Shown: positions 38,186 to 50,196 of the stretch, one piece after another | How positions within the stretch are numbered: the stretch's first letter is position 1 | Layout of the letters: the number at the start of each line of letters is the position of its first letter | NCBI GenBank assembly: GCA_029778715.1 | Contig: JAKOPT010000089.1 | Location: 124,001-188,000, forward strand | Direction: 5' to 3' | Length of the DNA stretch: 64,000 nt | DNA from: Actinomycetes bacterium | GTDB lineage: Bacteria > Actinomycetota > Actinomycetes > Actinomycetales > Dermatophilaceae | The notes under the pieces: generated by a model | The model's database searches: none | Told to the model about the DNA's origin: nothing | Seen by the model: the letters and a program-made list of their open reading frames with translations, nothing else | Made by a program: the position numbers and the translations under genes

Positions 38186-39546
38186 CGGGCACCGCCCCGG
38201 ACGGACCCGCCCGCGGAGCCCCGCGGCATACCGCCCCGCGGGTCGCCATCATCGCCGTCCGGCTCGCACCGCAACCGGTCCACCCGCCGACCGTCCATGT
38301 CAAGAACCCGCAGCCGCCACCCCTCGATATCGACAACGTCGCCGACAATCGGCACGCGCCCGAGGGTTGCCATGACGAATCCTCCGACCGTCTCGTATGC
38401 CGGGTCGTCCGGCACCGAGGCGCCCACCCGGGCCCGCACCTCGTCGGGCCGCCATAGGCCCGGTACCGTCCACGAGCCGTCGGGGAGCCGGCGCGCCGTC
38501 GTCTGGCCACGATCGTGCTCGTCGCTCACCTCGCCGACGATTTCTTCGACGACGTCCTCGAGGGTGACGATGCCCGAGGTCCCGCCGTATTCGTCGAGAA
38601 CCACCGCAATCTGCAGGCCCGCGCTGCGCAGTTCCGCGAGGAGAGGATCGAGGCGGACGCTCTCAGGGACGCTCACGTGGTCGAGCATGAGGGCCGACAC
38701 CGGCACGTCGCCGCGCCGCTCATAGGGCACCGCAACCGCTCGCTTGACGTGGACCACGCCGACGACGTCGTCCCAGTCATCGCCGACGACGGGGAACCTC
38801 GAATGACCGGTAGCGCGCGCGAGGGAGACCACGTCGGCGGCGCTCGCATCCCGATCCACCGAGGTGGCCCGCGACCGCGGCGTCATGACGTCGGCCGCCG
38901 TCTGCTCCCCGAACCGCAACGAGGCGGAGACGAGAAGCGCCGTGCCCGCCGGCAGGGTCCCCGCTTCCATGCTCGAACGCACGAGGGAGGCCAGTTCGGC
39001 GGGGCTGCGCGCAGCCGAGAGTTCTTCTTGGGGTTCGACACCGACGCCGCGCAGGACTACGTTGGCCGACCCGTTGAGGATCGCGATGAGGGGCGTCGCG
39101 AGGGTGGTGAACCAGCGCACCGGAGTGGCGGCCACGCCAGCCGTCGCGAGCGGTTGGGAAATGGCCAACGTCTTGGGGACCATTTCGCCGATGATCATCG
39201 AGAACCCGGTGGCGATGACGAACGCCAACGCGGTGGCGACCGATTCGGCGGTGTCCGTCGCCAGTCCCACCGCGATCAACGCGGGGCGAGTCACCCGGGC
39301 CAATGCGGGTGTGGTGACGAACCCCAGGGCCAGGGTGGTTACCGTGATCCCCACCTGGCACCCGCCGAGCTGGGTACTCAACTGGCGCAGTGAGGCAACC
39401 ACCGCCCCCGCGCCCCGTTCCCCGCGCCGCACGGCATCCTCCACCGCGGGCCGGTCGAGGGCGACCAGCGAGAACTCGGCCGCCACGAACACCGCTGTCC
39501 CCACCGTGAGCAGGACACCGGCGAGGATAAGCAACCAGTCGGCCAT
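38182..39546 (-). CDS. CNNM-CBS-CorC membrane protein, first of pair
   Basis: 454 residues from ATG 39544-39546; an ATG four codons upstream is possible. It has the CNNM membrane domain (IGEMVPKTLAISQP as the family motif), a CBS pair (GHSRFPVVGDDWDDVVGVVHVK and AVVLDEYGGTSGIVTLEDVVEEIVGEV) and the complete C-terminal CorC_HlyC domain ending LRVLDMDGRRVDRLRC. Related to divalent-cation exporters of the CorB/CNNM type. A TAGGAT box lies 10 nt upstream of this ATG. The two paralogues overlap and form an operon, the second lacking the CorC domain, a frequent arrangement in actinobacteria. Confidence 0.9.
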   Translation of the reverse strand: MADWLLILAGVLLTVGTAVFVAAEFSLVALDRPAVEDAVRRGERGAGAVVASLRQLSTQLGGCQVGITVTTLALGFVTTPALARVTRPALIAVGLATDTAESVATALAFVIATGFSMIIGEMVPKTLAISQPLATAGVAATPVRWFTTLATPLIAILNGSANVVLRGVGVEPQEELSAARSPAELASLVRSSMEAGTLPAGTALLVSASLRFGEQTAADVMTPRSRATSVDRDASAADVVSLARATGHSRFPVVGDDWDDVVGVVHVKRAVAVPYERRGDVPVSALMLDHVSVPESVRLDPLLAELRSAGLQIAVVLDEYGGTSGIVTLEDVVEEIVGEVSDEHDRGQTTARRLPDGSWTVPGLWRPDEVRARVGASVPDDPAYETVGGFVMATLGRVPIVGDVVDIEGWRLRVLDMDGRRVDRLRCEPDGDDGDPRGGMPRGSAGGSVRGGAR

Positions 39547-39629
39547 GGTGTCGCACATCCTACGGCGAGGGTCCGTCACTCGCCCGTTCGTATGCCGCCG
39601 TGCCCCGGCAGCCTCCGGGGGACCCTGAT

Positions 39630-39647
39630 CTCCCCCTGAAGGGGGAG
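39630..39647. terminator. Small hairpin upstream of the ABC exporter
   Basis: 7-bp arms CTCCCCC/GGGGGAG with a TGAA loop, 58 bp upstream of the ABC ATPase start in the gap between divergent operons. Role unclear. Confidence 0.35.
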
Positions 39648-39704
39648 GCTTCTGTCAGCCGCCGGTGCAAGGATGCCCGGTATGGCGGCAGACAGGGGTA
39701 CCTC

Positions 39705-40688
39705 ATGACCATCAACACCACCGCGGGGGCACGGGTCGAAATCCGCAACCTCACGAAGAGATTCGGCTCTTTTGTCGCCGTCGACAACCTCAGTTTCGAC
39801 GTCGACCCGGGACGGATCACCGGGTTTCTCGGCCCCAACGGGGCCGGCAAGACGACCACCCTGCGAATTCTCCTGGAGTTGGTGCATCCCACGTCCGGCA
39901 GCGCCCTCATCGACGGCAAGCGTTACCACGACCTCGCCGACCCGCTGGGCACGGTGGGTGCCGCCCTGGAGGCGACCAACTTCCACCCCGGACGCACTGG
40001 TCGCGACCATCTGCGAGTGCTCGCGACCGCGGCCGGCATACCGACGCGCCGGGTCGACGAACTCCTCGAGTTGACCGGCATCCCGGCCGCGGCTCGCAAA
40101 CGGGCCGGCGAGTACTCCATGGGGATGCGTCAGCGGCTCGGCCTCGCGGCCGCCTTGCTCGGTGACCCCCGCATCCTCATCCTCGACGAGCCCGCCAACG
40201 GGCTCGACCCCGAGGGCATCCGGTGGCTGCGCGGGTTCCTCCGCCACCTCGCCGACGAGGGCAAGACGATCCTCATCTCGAGTCACCTGCTCCAGGAAGT
40301 GCAGCAAACCGTCGACGAGATCGTCATCATCGCCAACGGCGCCCTGGTGCGCTCGGGGTCGATGAGCGAACTTTCCGGGGGCGCGGCGACCCTCGTGCGC
40401 ACCTCGGACGCCGATCGGCTCGCCGGAGCGCTCCGGGTCGCCGATGTCCTCAGCGAGCCTGCCCCGGACGGCGCCCTGATCGCCAAGACCAGCGACCTCC
40501 GCCTCGTCGGAGACGTCGCGCTGCGCGCCGGAGTGCCGGTCTGGGAGTTGCGGGCCAAGGAGGCCGACCTCGAAGCCATGTTCTTCGCCCTCACCGAGGG
40601 CACCAACCGCAACCTCGGTGCCGACGGGAATCTCCGCGCCCCGGCCGAGCATGACGCCGTGCGCGGACCGGAAGGAGCCGACCAGTGA
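39705..40688 (+). CDS. ABC transporter ATP-binding protein (exporter type)
   Basis: 327 residues from ATG 39705-39707, chosen because the domain starts at VEIRNLTKRFG; the open frame extends upstream without RBS. Walker A is GPNGAGKTTTLR, the signature GEYSMGMRQRLGLAAALLGD, Walker B ILILDEPANGLDPEG and the switch His in LISSHLLQE. The DrrA/BcrA-type ATPase ends in a ~90-residue C-terminal extension. The stop is coupled to the permease gene by a GTGA overlap. Substrate unknown; such pairs often confer drug or lantibiotic tolerance or have roles in cell-envelope biology. Confidence 0.9.
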   Translation: MTINTTAGARVEIRNLTKRFGSFVAVDNLSFDVDPGRITGFLGPNGAGKTTTLRILLELVHPTSGSALIDGKRYHDLADPLGTVGAALEATNFHPGRTGRDHLRVLATAAGIPTRRVDELLELTGIPAAARKRAGEYSMGMRQRLGLAAALLGDPRILILDEPANGLDPEGIRWLRGFLRHLADEGKTILISSHLLQEVQQTVDEIVIIANGALVRSGSMSELSGGAATLVRTSDADRLAGALRVADVLSEPAPDGALIAKTSDLRLVGDVALRAGVPVWELRAKEADLEAMFFALTEGTNRNLGADGNLRAPAEHDAVRGPEGADQ

Positions 40689-41482
40689 TCCGCGCCATTC
40701 GCTCCGAGTTCCTCAAGTTCTTCTCGACCCGCCTGTGGTGGGGGATGGCCATCGGGATCGCCACGGCCGGTGCCGGCTTCGCCGCCTTGATGGCGTGGGT
40801 CCTCACTCGGCCGACCGACCCCGCGGGTGGCCCGAATCAGGCCCCGGTCGGCGATGCCAGCCAGATCGCGATCAGCGTTTACACCGGAGGGTTGGCCGTC
40901 GGCTATGTGCTCCTCCTCACCATCGGCGTCATGCACATCGGCGCCGAATACCGCCACAAGACGATCTCGGCGACCTTCCTCGCGACCCCGCGGCGCGTCC
41001 GGGCGTTGGTCGCCAAGGCGGTCTCGCTGGTCGGCGTCGGCATCGTCTATGGCCTCATCAGCCTCGCCGCGGCCGTCCTCGTCGGAGCCATCTGGCTCCA
41101 ACGCACCGGGCACGACGCCTTCCCCTCCTCCTCGGTGCTTCGTTCCCTCGCTCTTTCGCTCGTCGTCCTCGGCCTCTGGGCCCTGATCGGGCTGGGCCTG
41201 GGCATCCTCATTCCCAACCAGGTGACGGCCCTGCTACTCGGCGTCGGGTTCGCCTTCGTCATCGAGCCGATCATCAGCCTGGCGTTGACGTTCTGGAGCT
41301 GGGGCAAGGACCACATCCTGCCCTACCTCCCAAGCGCGGCGACGACCGCCGCTCTTGACGGGGTGCGCCGGCCCGACACCGTCCAGTTGGAATGGTGGGC
41401 CGCCCTGCTCGTACTCGCCGCGTATGCCGCGGTGCTCGCTGGGTTCGGCATCTGGCGGGCCGCGCGCCAGGACGTCAGCTAG
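40685..41482 (+). CDS. ABC transporter permease (ABC-2 type)
   Basis: 265 residues from GTG 40685-40687, which overlaps the ATPase stop. Six hydrophobic segments. The N-terminal [18 protein letters not shown] is typical of ABC-2 permeases that begin on the cytoplasmic side, followed by [20 protein letters not shown], a coupling-helix-type motif. It forms the membrane part of the exporter with the preceding ATPase. Confidence 0.88.
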   Translation: MIRAIRSEFLKFFSTRLWWGMAIGIATAGAGFAALMAWVLTRPTDPAGGPNQAPVGDASQIAISVYTGGLAVGYVLLLTIGVMHIGAEYRHKTISATFLATPRRVRALVAKAVSLVGVGIVYGLISLAAAVLVGAIWLQRTGHDAFPSSSVLRSLALSLVVLGLWALIGLGLGILIPNQVTALLLGVGFAFVIEPIISLALTFWSWGKDHILPYLPSAATTAALDGVRRPDTVQLEWWAALLVLAAYAAVLAGFGIWRAARQDVS

Positions 41483-41497
41483 GAAGGGTCGACGGGA

Positions 41498-41503
41498 TAG
41501 GCT
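41498..41503 (+). promoter_or_regulatory. Candidate -10 box for kgd
   Basis: TAGGCT, 55 nt upstream of the kgd GTG at 41559, the same hexamer as used before nucS, sigR and the SRAP gene. No clear -35. Confidence 0.35.
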
Positions 41504-41558
41504 GGACGGGTACGACCGACGTCGCCGTCGACGACCTGAAGAAAGAGGCCGAGCCGCC

Positions 41559-44500
41559 GTGCCTGACCAGCCCCTGACCAGCGACCCGCAATCCGTCTTC
41601 GGACCCAACGAGTGGCTCGTCGACGAGCTCTACGAGGCCTACAAGAAGGATCGAACCTCGGTCGACAAGGCGTGGTGGGAGTTCTTCAAGGACTACGAGC
41701 CCGGGGAAGCCGCCCTGGGCCGGGATGCGGCGGTGAAGGCCAATCACCCCGGTGTGGAGGACACCTCGGCCAACGGCGGGCCGACGGCCTCGGCGACTGG
41801 GGCGGCCACCGCCCCGAGTCCCAACCCGACGAAGGCTCCGGCCGTCGTCACCAGCCCGTCGACGCCGATGCCCCGCGACATCCAGACCCCCAAGGCGCCG
41901 CCCATCCTCTCCGAGGGCCAAGACCTGCCGATCCGCGGCGCGAGCGCTCGAGTCGTCACCAACATGGAGGCCTCGCTCGGGGTGCCGACGGCCACGAGTG
42001 TGCGCTCGGTGCCGGCCAAACTGCTCATCGACAACCGGATCGTCATCAACAACCACCTGGCCCGCAGCCGTGGTGGCAAGGTGAGTTTCACCCACATCAT
42101 CGGATTCGCGCTCGTCAAGGCCCTCACCGCGATGCCCGAGATGAACAGCGGGTTCACCTACGACGCCAACGGCAAACCGCTGCTCCACAAGCCGGCCCAC
42201 GTCAACCTCGGCATCGCGATCGACCTGGCCAAGCCCGATGGCAGCCGCCAGTTGCTCGTCCCGGCGGTCAAGGCGGCCGAGACGATGGACTTCGCCCACT
42301 TCTGGACGGCATACGAAGACATCGTCAAGCGGGCCCGGGCCGGCAAACTCGAGGTGAGCGACTTCCAGGGGACGACCATCTCGCTCACCAACCCCGGCAC
42401 CATCGGCACCGTCCACTCGGTGCCCCGGCTCATGCAGGGCCAGGGCGCGATCATCGGCGTCGGCGCCATGGAATACCCCGCCGAGTGGCAGGGCGCGAGC
42501 AACGAAACCCTGCACCGCAACGCCGTCTCCAAAATCCTCACCCTGACCAGCACCTACGACCACCGGATCATCCAGGGTGCCCAGTCCGGTGACTTCCTCC
42601 GAGCGGTCCACCAGTTGCTCCTTGGCGCCGACGGGTTCTACGACGAGATCTTCGAGAGCCTGCGCATCCCCTACGAGCCGGTGCGCTGGGTCCAAGACAT
42701 CTCGGCCAGCCACGACGACGACATCAACAAGGTCGCGCGGGTCCAAGAACTCATCCACGCCTACCGGGTGCGCGGGCACCTCATGGCCGACACCGACCCA
42801 CTCGAATACAAGCAGCGGCGCCACCCCGACCTCGACATTACCGTCCACGGCCTCACCTTGTGGGACCTCGACCGGCACTTCGCCACCGGCGGTTTCGGCG
42901 GCGAGCCGTTCCTCAAGTTGCGCAAGATCCTCGGCATCCTCCGCGACTCCTACTGCCGCACCATCGGCGTGGAGTACATGCACATCCAGGACCCGGGCCA
43001 GCGCCAGTGGATCCAGAACAAGATCGAGGTCCCGCACGAGAAGCCGACCCGCGAGGAGCAGTTGCGCATCCTGCGCCGCCTCAACGCCGCCGAGGCCTTC
43101 GAGACGTTCCTCCAGACCAAGTTCGTTGGCCAGAAGCGCTTCTCCCTGGAGGGCGGCGAGTCGGTCATCGCCTTGCTCGACAAGGTGCTCTCGTGTGCCG
43201 CCGAGGACCGGCTCGCCGAGGTCTGCATCGGTATGCCGCACCGCGGTCGCCTCAACGTGTTGACCAACATCGCCGGCAAGTCCTACGGCCAGATCTTCCG
43301 GGAGTTCGAGGGCCGCCAGGACCCGCGCTCGGTCCAGGGCTCCGGGGACGTCAAGTACCACCTCGGCACCGAGGGCACGTTCACCGCCGAGAACGGCGCG
43401 ACGACCGCGGTCTACCTCGCCGCGAACCCCTCGCACCTCGAGGCGGTCAACCCCGTCCTCGAAGGAATCGTGCGGGCCAAGCAGGACCGGCTCAACCTGG
43501 CCGGTGAAGCCTTCACCGTGCTCCCGGTACTCCTCCACGGCGATGCCGCCTTCGCCGGTCAGGGCGTGGTCGCCGAGACCTTGAACCTGTCCCAGTTGCG
43601 GGGCTATCGCACCGGCGGCACCGTCCACGTCGTCATCAACAACCAGGTGGGGTTCACCACCTCGCCGTCGTCGTCGCGCTCCTCGCAGTACTCCACCGAC
43701 GTCGCCCGGATGATTCAGGCCCCGATCTTCCACGTCAACGGTGACGACCCCGAGGCGGTCGTCCGGGTCGCCGAGTTGGCCTACCAGTTCCGCCAGGAGT
43801 TCCACAAGGACGTCGTCGTCGACATGGTGTGCTACCGGCGCCGCGGGCACAACGAGGGCGACGACCCGTCGATGACCCAGCCGCTCATGTACCACCTCAT
43901 CGAGGCCAAGCGCAGCGTCCGCAAGCTCTACACCGAGGCCCTCGTCGGCCGTGGTGACATCAGCCGTGAGGACGCCGAGGCCGCGTTGCGCGACTACCAG
44001 CAGCAGTTGGAGCGCGTCTTCGTCGAAACCCGGGAGGCCCTCAAGCAGATCGACGCCGAGCCGGCCGGTGAGGAGACCTGGGCCGGCACCGACCTCGAAG
44101 GCCAAAAGGGTCTTGAGCCGCCCTCGGCCCAGGCCTCCAGCGCCGACGCCACGACGCACTCGGCGACGGCGACGGCCATCTCCACCCAACTGCTCCACAA
44201 GTTGGGCGATGCCTGGACCGCGATTCCCGAGGGTTTCACCGTTCACCCCAAGTTGCTCCCCATGCTCCAGAAACGAGCGGCGAGCACCCGCGAGGGCGGC
44301 ATCGACTGGGCCACCGGCGAACTGCTCGCCATCGGTTCGCTCCTCGCCGACGGCACACCGGTCCGGTTGGCCGGCCAGGACTCCCGGCGCGGCACGTTCG
44401 TCCAGCGGCACGCGGTGCTCATCGACAAGAACAACGCCGAGGAATGGACCCCGCTGCTCTATCTCGGTGACGGGCAGGCCCGGTTCTGGGTCTACGACTC

Positions 44501-45335
44501 GCTGCTCTCGGAGTATGCCGCGATGGGCTTCGAGTACGGCTACTCCGTCGAGCGCCCCGACGCCCTCGTCCTCTGGGAGGCCCAGTTCGGAGACTTCCAC
44601 AACGGCGCCCAAACCATCGTCGACGAGTTCATCTCCTCCTCCGAGCAGAAGTGGGGACAGCGTTCGTCGGTCGTCTTGCTCCTCCCGCACGGCTACGAAG
44701 GCCAGGGCCCGGACCACTCCTCGGCCCGCATCGAGCGCTTCCTCCAGTTGTGTGCCGAGGACAACATGACGGTCGCCTACCCGTCGACCCCGGCGTCCTA
44801 CTTCCACCTGCTCCGGCGGCAGGCGTACGCTCGCCCGCGCCGCCCGCTCATCGTCTTCACCCCGAAGTCGATGCTCCGCCTCAAGGCCGCTGCCAGTGTC
44901 CCCGAGGACTTCACCGTCGGTGGGTTCCGGCCGGTGCTGCCCGACAAGCCGGGCGCTACCGGAAACCACGTCACCCGGGTCCTCATCGCGGCCGGCAAGG
45001 TCGTCTACGACCTGGAGGCCGAGCGCACCGCCCGCGGCGACGACCAGACCGCGATCTTGCGCCTGGAGCAGTACTATCCGTTGCCGGCAGCCGACCTGGC
45101 GGCCGAGTTGGCCAAGTACCCACGCGCCGAGATCGTCGTCGTCCAGGACGAGCCCAAGAACCAAGGCGCGTGGCCCTTCCTCTGCCTCAACCTGCCCGGC
45201 CCGCTCGCCGACCTCGGCGAGACCCGGCCCATCGAGGTCGTGTCCCGCAAGTCGTCGGCGTCGCCCTCGACCGGGTCGACGAAGAAACACGCGGCCGAGC
45301 AGGCCGACCTGGTCGCCCGGGCCTTCGACCGGTAG
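41559..45335 (+). CDS. kgd: Multifunctional 2-oxoglutarate metabolism enzyme (Kgd; E2-like plus E1 domains)
   Basis: 1,258 residues from GTG 41559-41561; the open frame continues upstream but only from there do homologues begin ([27 protein letters not shown]). It is the actinobacterial fusion of an E2-like acyltransferase domain (about 130-360, catalytic His ~334 in [15 protein letters not shown]) with the E1 2-oxoglutarate dehydrogenase. The TPP region contains GDAAFAGQG (~660) and NNQVGFTT (~693). No lipoyl domain is present. It oxidatively or non-oxidatively decarboxylates 2-oxoglutarate in the citric acid cycle; in mycobacteria the FHA protein GarA inhibits it. Four copies of the octamer lie in it. 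Confidence 0.96.
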   Translation: MPDQPLTSDPQSVFGPNEWLVDELYEAYKKDRTSVDKAWWEFFKDYEPGEAALGRDAAVKANHPGVEDTSANGGPTASATGAATAPSPNPTKAPAVVTSPSTPMPRDIQTPKAPPILSEGQDLPIRGASARVVTNMEASLGVPTATSVRSVPAKLLIDNRIVINNHLARSRGGKVSFTHIIGFALVKALTAMPEMNSGFTYDANGKPLLHKPAHVNLGIAIDLAKPDGSRQLLVPAVKAAETMDFAHFWTAYEDIVKRARAGKLEVSDFQGTTISLTNPGTIGTVHSVPRLMQGQGAIIGVGAMEYPAEWQGASNETLHRNAVSKILTLTSTYDHRIIQGAQSGDFLRAVHQLLLGADGFYDEIFESLRIPYEPVRWVQDISASHDDDINKVARVQELIHAYRVRGHLMADTDPLEYKQRRHPDLDITVHGLTLWDLDRHFATGGFGGEPFLKLRKILGILRDSYCRTIGVEYMHIQDPGQRQWIQNKIEVPHEKPTREEQLRILRRLNAAEAFETFLQTKFVGQKRFSLEGGESVIALLDKVLSCAAEDRLAEVCIGMPHRGRLNVLTNIAGKSYGQIFREFEGRQDPRSVQGSGDVKYHLGTEGTFTAENGATTAVYLAANPSHLEAVNPVLEGIVRAKQDRLNLAGEAFTVLPVLLHGDAAFAGQGVVAETLNLSQLRGYRTGGTVHVVINNQVGFTTSPSSSRSSQYSTDVARMIQAPIFHVNGDDPEAVVRVAELAYQFRQEFHKDVVVDMVCYRRRGHNEGDDPSMTQPLMYHLIEAKRSVRKLYTEALVGRGDISREDAEAALRDYQQQLERVFVETREALKQIDAEPAGEETWAGTDLEGQKGLEPPSAQASSADATTHSATATAISTQLLHKLGDAWTAIPEGFTVHPKLLPMLQKRAASTREGGIDWATGELLAIGSLLADGTPVRLAGQDSRRGTFVQRHAVLIDKNNAEEWTPLLYLGDGQARFWVYDSLLSEYAAMGFEYGYSVERPDALVLWEAQFGDFHNGAQTIVDEFISSSEQKWGQRSSVVLLLPHGYEGQGPDHSSARIERFLQLCAEDNMTVAYPSTPASYFHLLRRQAYARPRRPLIVFTPKSMLRLKAAASVPEDFTVGGFRPVLPDKPGATGNHVTRVLIAAGKVVYDLEAERTARGDDQTAILRLEQYYPLPAADLAAELAKYPRAEIVVVQDEPKNQGAWPFLCLNLPGPLADLGETRPIEVVSRKSSASPSTGSTKKHAAEQADLVARAFDR

Positions 45336-45347
45336 GGCGCGGCGGAG

Positions 45348-45524
45348 GTGTATTTCACGGATCGCGGTATCGAGGAGTTGGAGGCCCGGCGCGGGGACGA
45401 AGAGGTGGCCTTGGCCTGGGTGGCCGAGCAGTTGCGCATCTTCGTCGACCTGCATCCCGAGTTCGAGATTCCCATCGAGCGCCTGGCGACCTGGCTGGCT
45501 CGTCTCGATGATGAGGACGACTAG
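45348..45524 (+). CDS. DUF6104 family small protein
   Basis: 58 residues from GTG 45348-45350, 12 bp after kgd; below the length used by many gene callers. The sequence MYFTDRGIEELEARRGDEE, then EQLRIFVDLHPEFEIPIERLATWLARLDDEDD, matches a small protein family found downstream of kgd in Streptomyces and relatives. Function unknown. The strong acidic C-terminus and amphipathic pattern suggest a soluble helical protein. GGAGG abuts the start codon, so the initiation signal is odd. Confidence 0.85.
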   Translation: MYFTDRGIEELEARRGDEEVALAWVAEQLRIFVDLHPEFEIPIERLATWLARLDDEDD

Positions 45525-45619
45525 TCCACCGCCGTCCGGGCGTGGCGCCTCCGGTCATTGCGGACCCCATGCCACGATGACAGATAACGCACGACGAGCA
45601 TGACAAGGAACGAACGGGC

Positions 45620-46270
45620 ATGAGTGGCAAGGTGATCGAGTTCCGCCCCAGCGCGGAGTTCTCCGTGGCCGGTGACGGGATACGCGACGTGGGCCTGGTG
45701 TTTCTCGGTGCCTCCTTGACGGCCGGGCTCGGTGATCCCAAGGGCCAAGGCTGGGTGACCCGGGTCGTGGGCCGCACCTACCACCCGGACATCGTGCTCA
45801 CGGCATACAACCTCGGCGTGCGCGGCGATACCTCCGGCGATGTCCTGGACCGGTGGAACACCGAGGTGCCACGGCGCTGGGAAGGGCGCGCCGAACGGCG
45901 CCTGGTCCTGTCCGTCGGCACCGACGACGTGCTCGGCGGGGTGTCCCTGGCCCGGCACCGGCTCAACATCGCCAATATCCTTGACGACGCGGCGAGCACC
46001 GGGGTGTCGGCCTTCGTCGTGAGCCCGCCCCCGACCGACGACAATGTCCTCAACGACAAGCTCGGGGTGCTCGTTGACGCCCAGGCCGATGTGTGTGCCC
46101 GGCGTGGGGTGCCCTTCGTCGACTGCTTCTCGCCGCTGCTCGGGCACGACCAGTGGCAGTCCGACCTCGCGACGGCCCGGGTGCCCCACCACCCGGCGCA
46201 GGCCGGCTACGGGCTTATCGCCTGGCTGGTGCTCCACAACGGCTGGCACCAGTGGCTCGGCCTGCAGTAG
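45620..46270 (+). CDS. SGNH/GDSL-family hydrolase
   Basis: 216 residues from ATG 45620-45622 (SD AAGGAA). Block I GASLTAGLGD carries the catalytic Ser, block II NLGVRGDTSGDV the oxyanion Gly, block III GTDD in place of GxND, and block V HHPAQAGYG with the catalytic His. No signal peptide is seen, so it is probably a cytoplasmic esterase. Substrate unknown. It follows the DUF6104 gene by 95 bp and is convergent with the next gene. Confidence 0.85.
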   Translation: MSGKVIEFRPSAEFSVAGDGIRDVGLVFLGASLTAGLGDPKGQGWVTRVVGRTYHPDIVLTAYNLGVRGDTSGDVLDRWNTEVPRRWEGRAERRLVLSVGTDDVLGGVSLARHRLNIANILDDAASTGVSAFVVSPPPTDDNVLNDKLGVLVDAQADVCARRGVPFVDCFSPLLGHDQWQSDLATARVPHHPAQAGYGLIAWLVLHNGWHQWLGLQ

Positions 46271-46297
46271 GCCGCATGCGCCGACCGGCGCCCCTCG

Positions 46298-47266
46298 TCA
46301 TACGGTGAAGACGATCTTGCCGTCCACCTGACCGGCCACCATCGCCTCGAAACCGTCGCGGGCCCGAGACAGCGGCAGCACCCGGTCGATGCGCGGGTCG
46401 ATGCCCGCGGTGACGACGAAATTGGCGAGCCGGGCGAGTTCGTCCTTGGTCCCCATCGTCGAGCCGACGACCTGGAGTTGTTTGAAGAAGATCTTCGTCA
46501 GTTCGGCCTTGACCGGCGCATCGCCGCTGGTCGCGCCGGAGATGACGATCCGTCCACCGGGCCGCAGTGAGTTGACCGAATGTGACCAGGTCGCCGCACC
46601 GACGGTCTCCATGACGGCATCGACGCGCGCGGGCAGGCGCTCCCCCGAACCGAACACCCGGTCGGCGCCGAGCCCGAGGGCAGCCTCCCCCTTGGCGGGA
46701 TCGCGGGTCGTCGCCCACATCCGCAGGCCGGCCGCAGCCCCCAACTGGATCAGCGCGGTCGCCACCCCGCCGCCGGCTCCCTGGACCAAGACCGTGTCGC
46801 CGGGGTGCACCCCGCCGTTGGTGAAGAGCATCCGGTACGCCGTCAGCCAGGCGGTCGGGAGGCAGACCGCTTGCTCCCAGGAAAGCCCTGTCGGCTTGGG
46901 CACGACGTTGCGGGCCGGGACGACGACCTGCTCGGCAAGGGTGCCCTGGTGACGTTCGGAGAGCAGCGACCGGGCCGGATCGAGGGTCTCGTCACCACGC
47001 CAGTCCGGCGATCCGACGACGGCATGGACGAGCACCTCGTTGCCCTGCTCGTCGAACCCGGCGGCGTCGCAGCCGAGGATCATGGGGAGCCGGTCGGCGG
47101 GCAGGCCGACGCCGCGCAGCGACCACACGTCGTGGTGGTTGAGCGCGCAGGTCTTGACGGTGATCCGCACCCATCCCGGCGGCGTCTGCGGGGCGGGCAC
47201 GTCCCCGACCTCGAGCCCGGACAGCGGGTCGCTGGAGGATTGGCGGGCGGCATACACGGCGAGCAT
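46298..47266 (-). CDS. Zinc-type alcohol dehydrogenase/quinone oxidoreductase (MDR superfamily)
   Basis: 322 residues from ATG 47264-47266. MDR fold: GroES-like N-terminus with CALNHHDVWSLRGVG, and a Rossmann domain with VLVQGAGGGVATALIQLGAAAGLRMWATTRD. The C-terminal part ends RDGFEAMVAGQVDGKIVFTV. The structural-zinc cysteine cluster is missing, and GCDAAG in place of the catalytic His-Glu pair suggests the zinc-free quinone-oxidoreductase branch. Probably NADPH-dependent; substrate unknown. Confidence 0.85.
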   Translation of the reverse strand: MLAVYAARQSSSDPLSGLEVGDVPAPQTPPGWVRITVKTCALNHHDVWSLRGVGLPADRLPMILGCDAAGFDEQGNEVLVHAVVGSPDWRGDETLDPARSLLSERHQGTLAEQVVVPARNVVPKPTGLSWEQAVCLPTAWLTAYRMLFTNGGVHPGDTVLVQGAGGGVATALIQLGAAAGLRMWATTRDPAKGEAALGLGADRVFGSGERLPARVDAVMETVGAATWSHSVNSLRPGGRIVISGATSGDAPVKAELTKIFFKQLQVVGSTMGTKDELARLANFVVTAGIDPRIDRVLPLSRARDGFEAMVAGQVDGKIVFTV

Positions 47267-47331
47267 GGTTCGACCCTATCGCCCGGGTAGGGGGCCCACG
47301 CGGGGGATGTGATCCCCGGGACCGCGTCCGC

Positions 47332-48209
47332 TCAGATCACCGAACTTTGCGCGCGCAGGACCGTGGGAGCGGCGCGGTGGAGCGCGTCGCGCCAGTGCGG
47401 CAGCGGTTCGATGCCGGCCTGCTGCCAGCGGTCGTGCCCGAGCACGCTGTAGGCGGGGCGAGCAGCGGCGGCGGGGTACATCGCGGCATACTCCGCGCTC
47501 GTGATCGGGCTGACCCGCGCGGGGTCAAGCCCCAGTTCCTCGAACGTCGCCCGCGCGAGGTCGAACCACGAACACTGCCCCGACCCGGTGCCGTGCCACC
47601 TGCCGAACGGGGCCGCTGCCTCGACGAGCCGGCGCACGCCGTGGGCCAAGTCCCAGGTCCACGTCGGTTGCCCGACCTGATCCGAGACGACCGTGAGCGT
47701 GTCTCGAGCCGCGGCCAGCCGCTGCATGGCCTTGGGAAAGCCCGTCGGCCCTGCGGCACCGTAGAGCCACGCCGTGCGCACGACCCATGAGCGCGGGCAT
47801 AGTGAGCGCACCGCCCACTCCCCCGCCGCCTTGGTCCGCCCGTAGGCCGACACCGGCGCGAGCGGTGCGTCCTCGGCATACGGGGTGGTGGCATCCCCGG
47901 CGAAGACGTAGTCCGTCGATATCTGGACCATCGCGGCGCCCGTGTCAGCCGCGGCCCGAGCGAGGTTGGCGGCGCCCACCGCGTTGACGGCGAAGGCCGT
48001 CCCCTCCTGCGCCTCCGCCGCGTCGACGGCCGTGTATGCCGCGCAGTTGGCCACGATGTCGTGGCCCGCGACCTGCTCCCGACATTGTTCGGGCGCCAGG
48101 ATGTTCAAACCCGGCAGGTCGGCCGGGGTTACCTCGTGACCGGCCGCCTCCAGGACAGCGCACAAGTCCTGGCCGAGCATCCCGTGGGCCCCGGCGACGA
48201 GCCACCGCA

Positions 48210-48210
<1 letters not shown>
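47332..48210 (-). CDS. rfbD: dTDP-4-dehydrorhamnose reductase
   Basis: 292 residues from ATG 48208-48210. Last step of dTDP-L-rhamnose synthesis: NADPH reduction of the 4-keto group. Rossmann motif VAGAHGMLGQDL, the catalytic Tyr-Lys in YGRTKAAGE, ISTDYVFAGD and VRTAWLYG. Its start overlaps the rfbB stop as TGATG, giving an rfbB-rfbD operon that is divergent from rfbA-rfbC. The product feeds rhamnose into the cell wall or surface polysaccharide. Confidence 0.95.
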
Positions 48211-49256
<1,046 letters not shown>

Positions 49257-49311
49257 CTAGCGAAGCCGGATTGGCGCCAGCCTGTTGTGAGAGGGTTCGC
49301 GCTTCGCGAGA

Positions 49312-49317
49312 TAAACT
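49312..49317 (+). promoter_or_regulatory. -10 element of a probable leaderless rfbA promoter
   Basis: TAAACT, 8 nt before the rfbA ATG (49326). The intervening 8 nt hold no SD. Confidence 0.5.
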
Positions 49318-49325
49318 GGGCCGCT

Positions 49326-50195
49326 ATGAAAGGCATCATCCTCGCCGGCGGCTCGGGAACCCGGTTGCACCCCATCACCCGGGGCATCAGCAAACAACTC
49401 ATGCCCATTTACGACAAGCCGATGATCTATTATCCGCTGTCGGTGCTCATGATGGCCGATATCAACGAGATTCTCATCATCACCACACCCATCGACAGCG
49501 ACCAATTCAAGCGCCTGCTCGGCGACGGTTCCGACTGGGGGATCAGCATTTCGTATGCCGAACAGCCCTCCCCCGACGGCCTGGCTCAGGCTTTCATCAT
49601 CGGCGCCGACTTCATCGGTGACGACTCGGTCGCTCTCGTGCTCGGAGACAATATTTTCTACGGTCGTGGCTTGGGCACGTCACTGCGCACGCTCACCACG
49701 GTCCGCGGCGGCCACATCTTCGCCCAGCACGTGAGCAACCCGTCGGCATACGGCGTTGTCGAATTCGATCCCTCCGGCACCGTCCTCTCCATCGAGGAAA
49801 AGCCGGCGCAGCCCCGATCGAACTACGCCGTCCCCGGGCTCTACTTCTACGACAACACGGTCGTCGACATCGCCCGCAACCTCACCCCGAGCTCGCGCGG
49901 CGAATTGGAGATCACCGCGGTCAACGATGCCTATCTGCGTCGGGGCGAACTCACGGTCACGGTCTTGCCCCGCGGCACCGCATGGTTTGACACAGGCACC
50001 TTCGAAGGCCTGCTGGACGCCAGCCAGTTCGTCCACGTGGTCGAGGCCAGGCAGGGCTACAAGATCGGCTGCCTCGAAGAAATCGCCTGGCGGGCCGGCT
50101 GGATCGACGACCTGCAATTCCGCGCACTCGGTGACGCGTTGCTCAAGAGCGGCTACGGCGCATATATCCACGCCTGCCTGGCGCGAGGTAAATAG
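49326..50195 (+). CDS. rfbA: Glucose-1-phosphate thymidylyltransferase
   Basis: 289 residues. First enzyme of dTDP-rhamnose synthesis. Nucleotide site [14 protein letters not shown], catalytic region [18 protein letters not shown], and Asp motif [10 protein letters not shown] with [13 protein letters not shown]. It starts at ATG 49326-49328 and is separated from rfbC by 1 bp. The length and motifs are those of typical RmlA. Confidence 0.97.
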   Translation: MKGIILAGGSGTRLHPITRGISKQLMPIYDKPMIYYPLSVLMMADINEILIITTPIDSDQFKRLLGDGSDWGISISYAEQPSPDGLAQAFIIGADFIGDDSVALVLGDNIFYGRGLGTSLRTLTTVRGGHIFAQHVSNPSAYGVVEFDPSGTVLSIEEKPAQPRSNYAVPGLYFYDNTVVDIARNLTPSSRGELEITAVNDAYLRRGELTVTVLPRGTAWFDTGTFEGLLDASQFVHVVEARQGYKIGCLEEIAWRAGWIDDLQFRALGDALLKSGYGAYIHACLARGK

Positions 50196-50196
50196 G

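Noticed and set aside
41475-45455. Open frame of 1,326 codons on the minus strand across kgd
   Set aside because: Antisense shadow of kgd with no recognisable domain.
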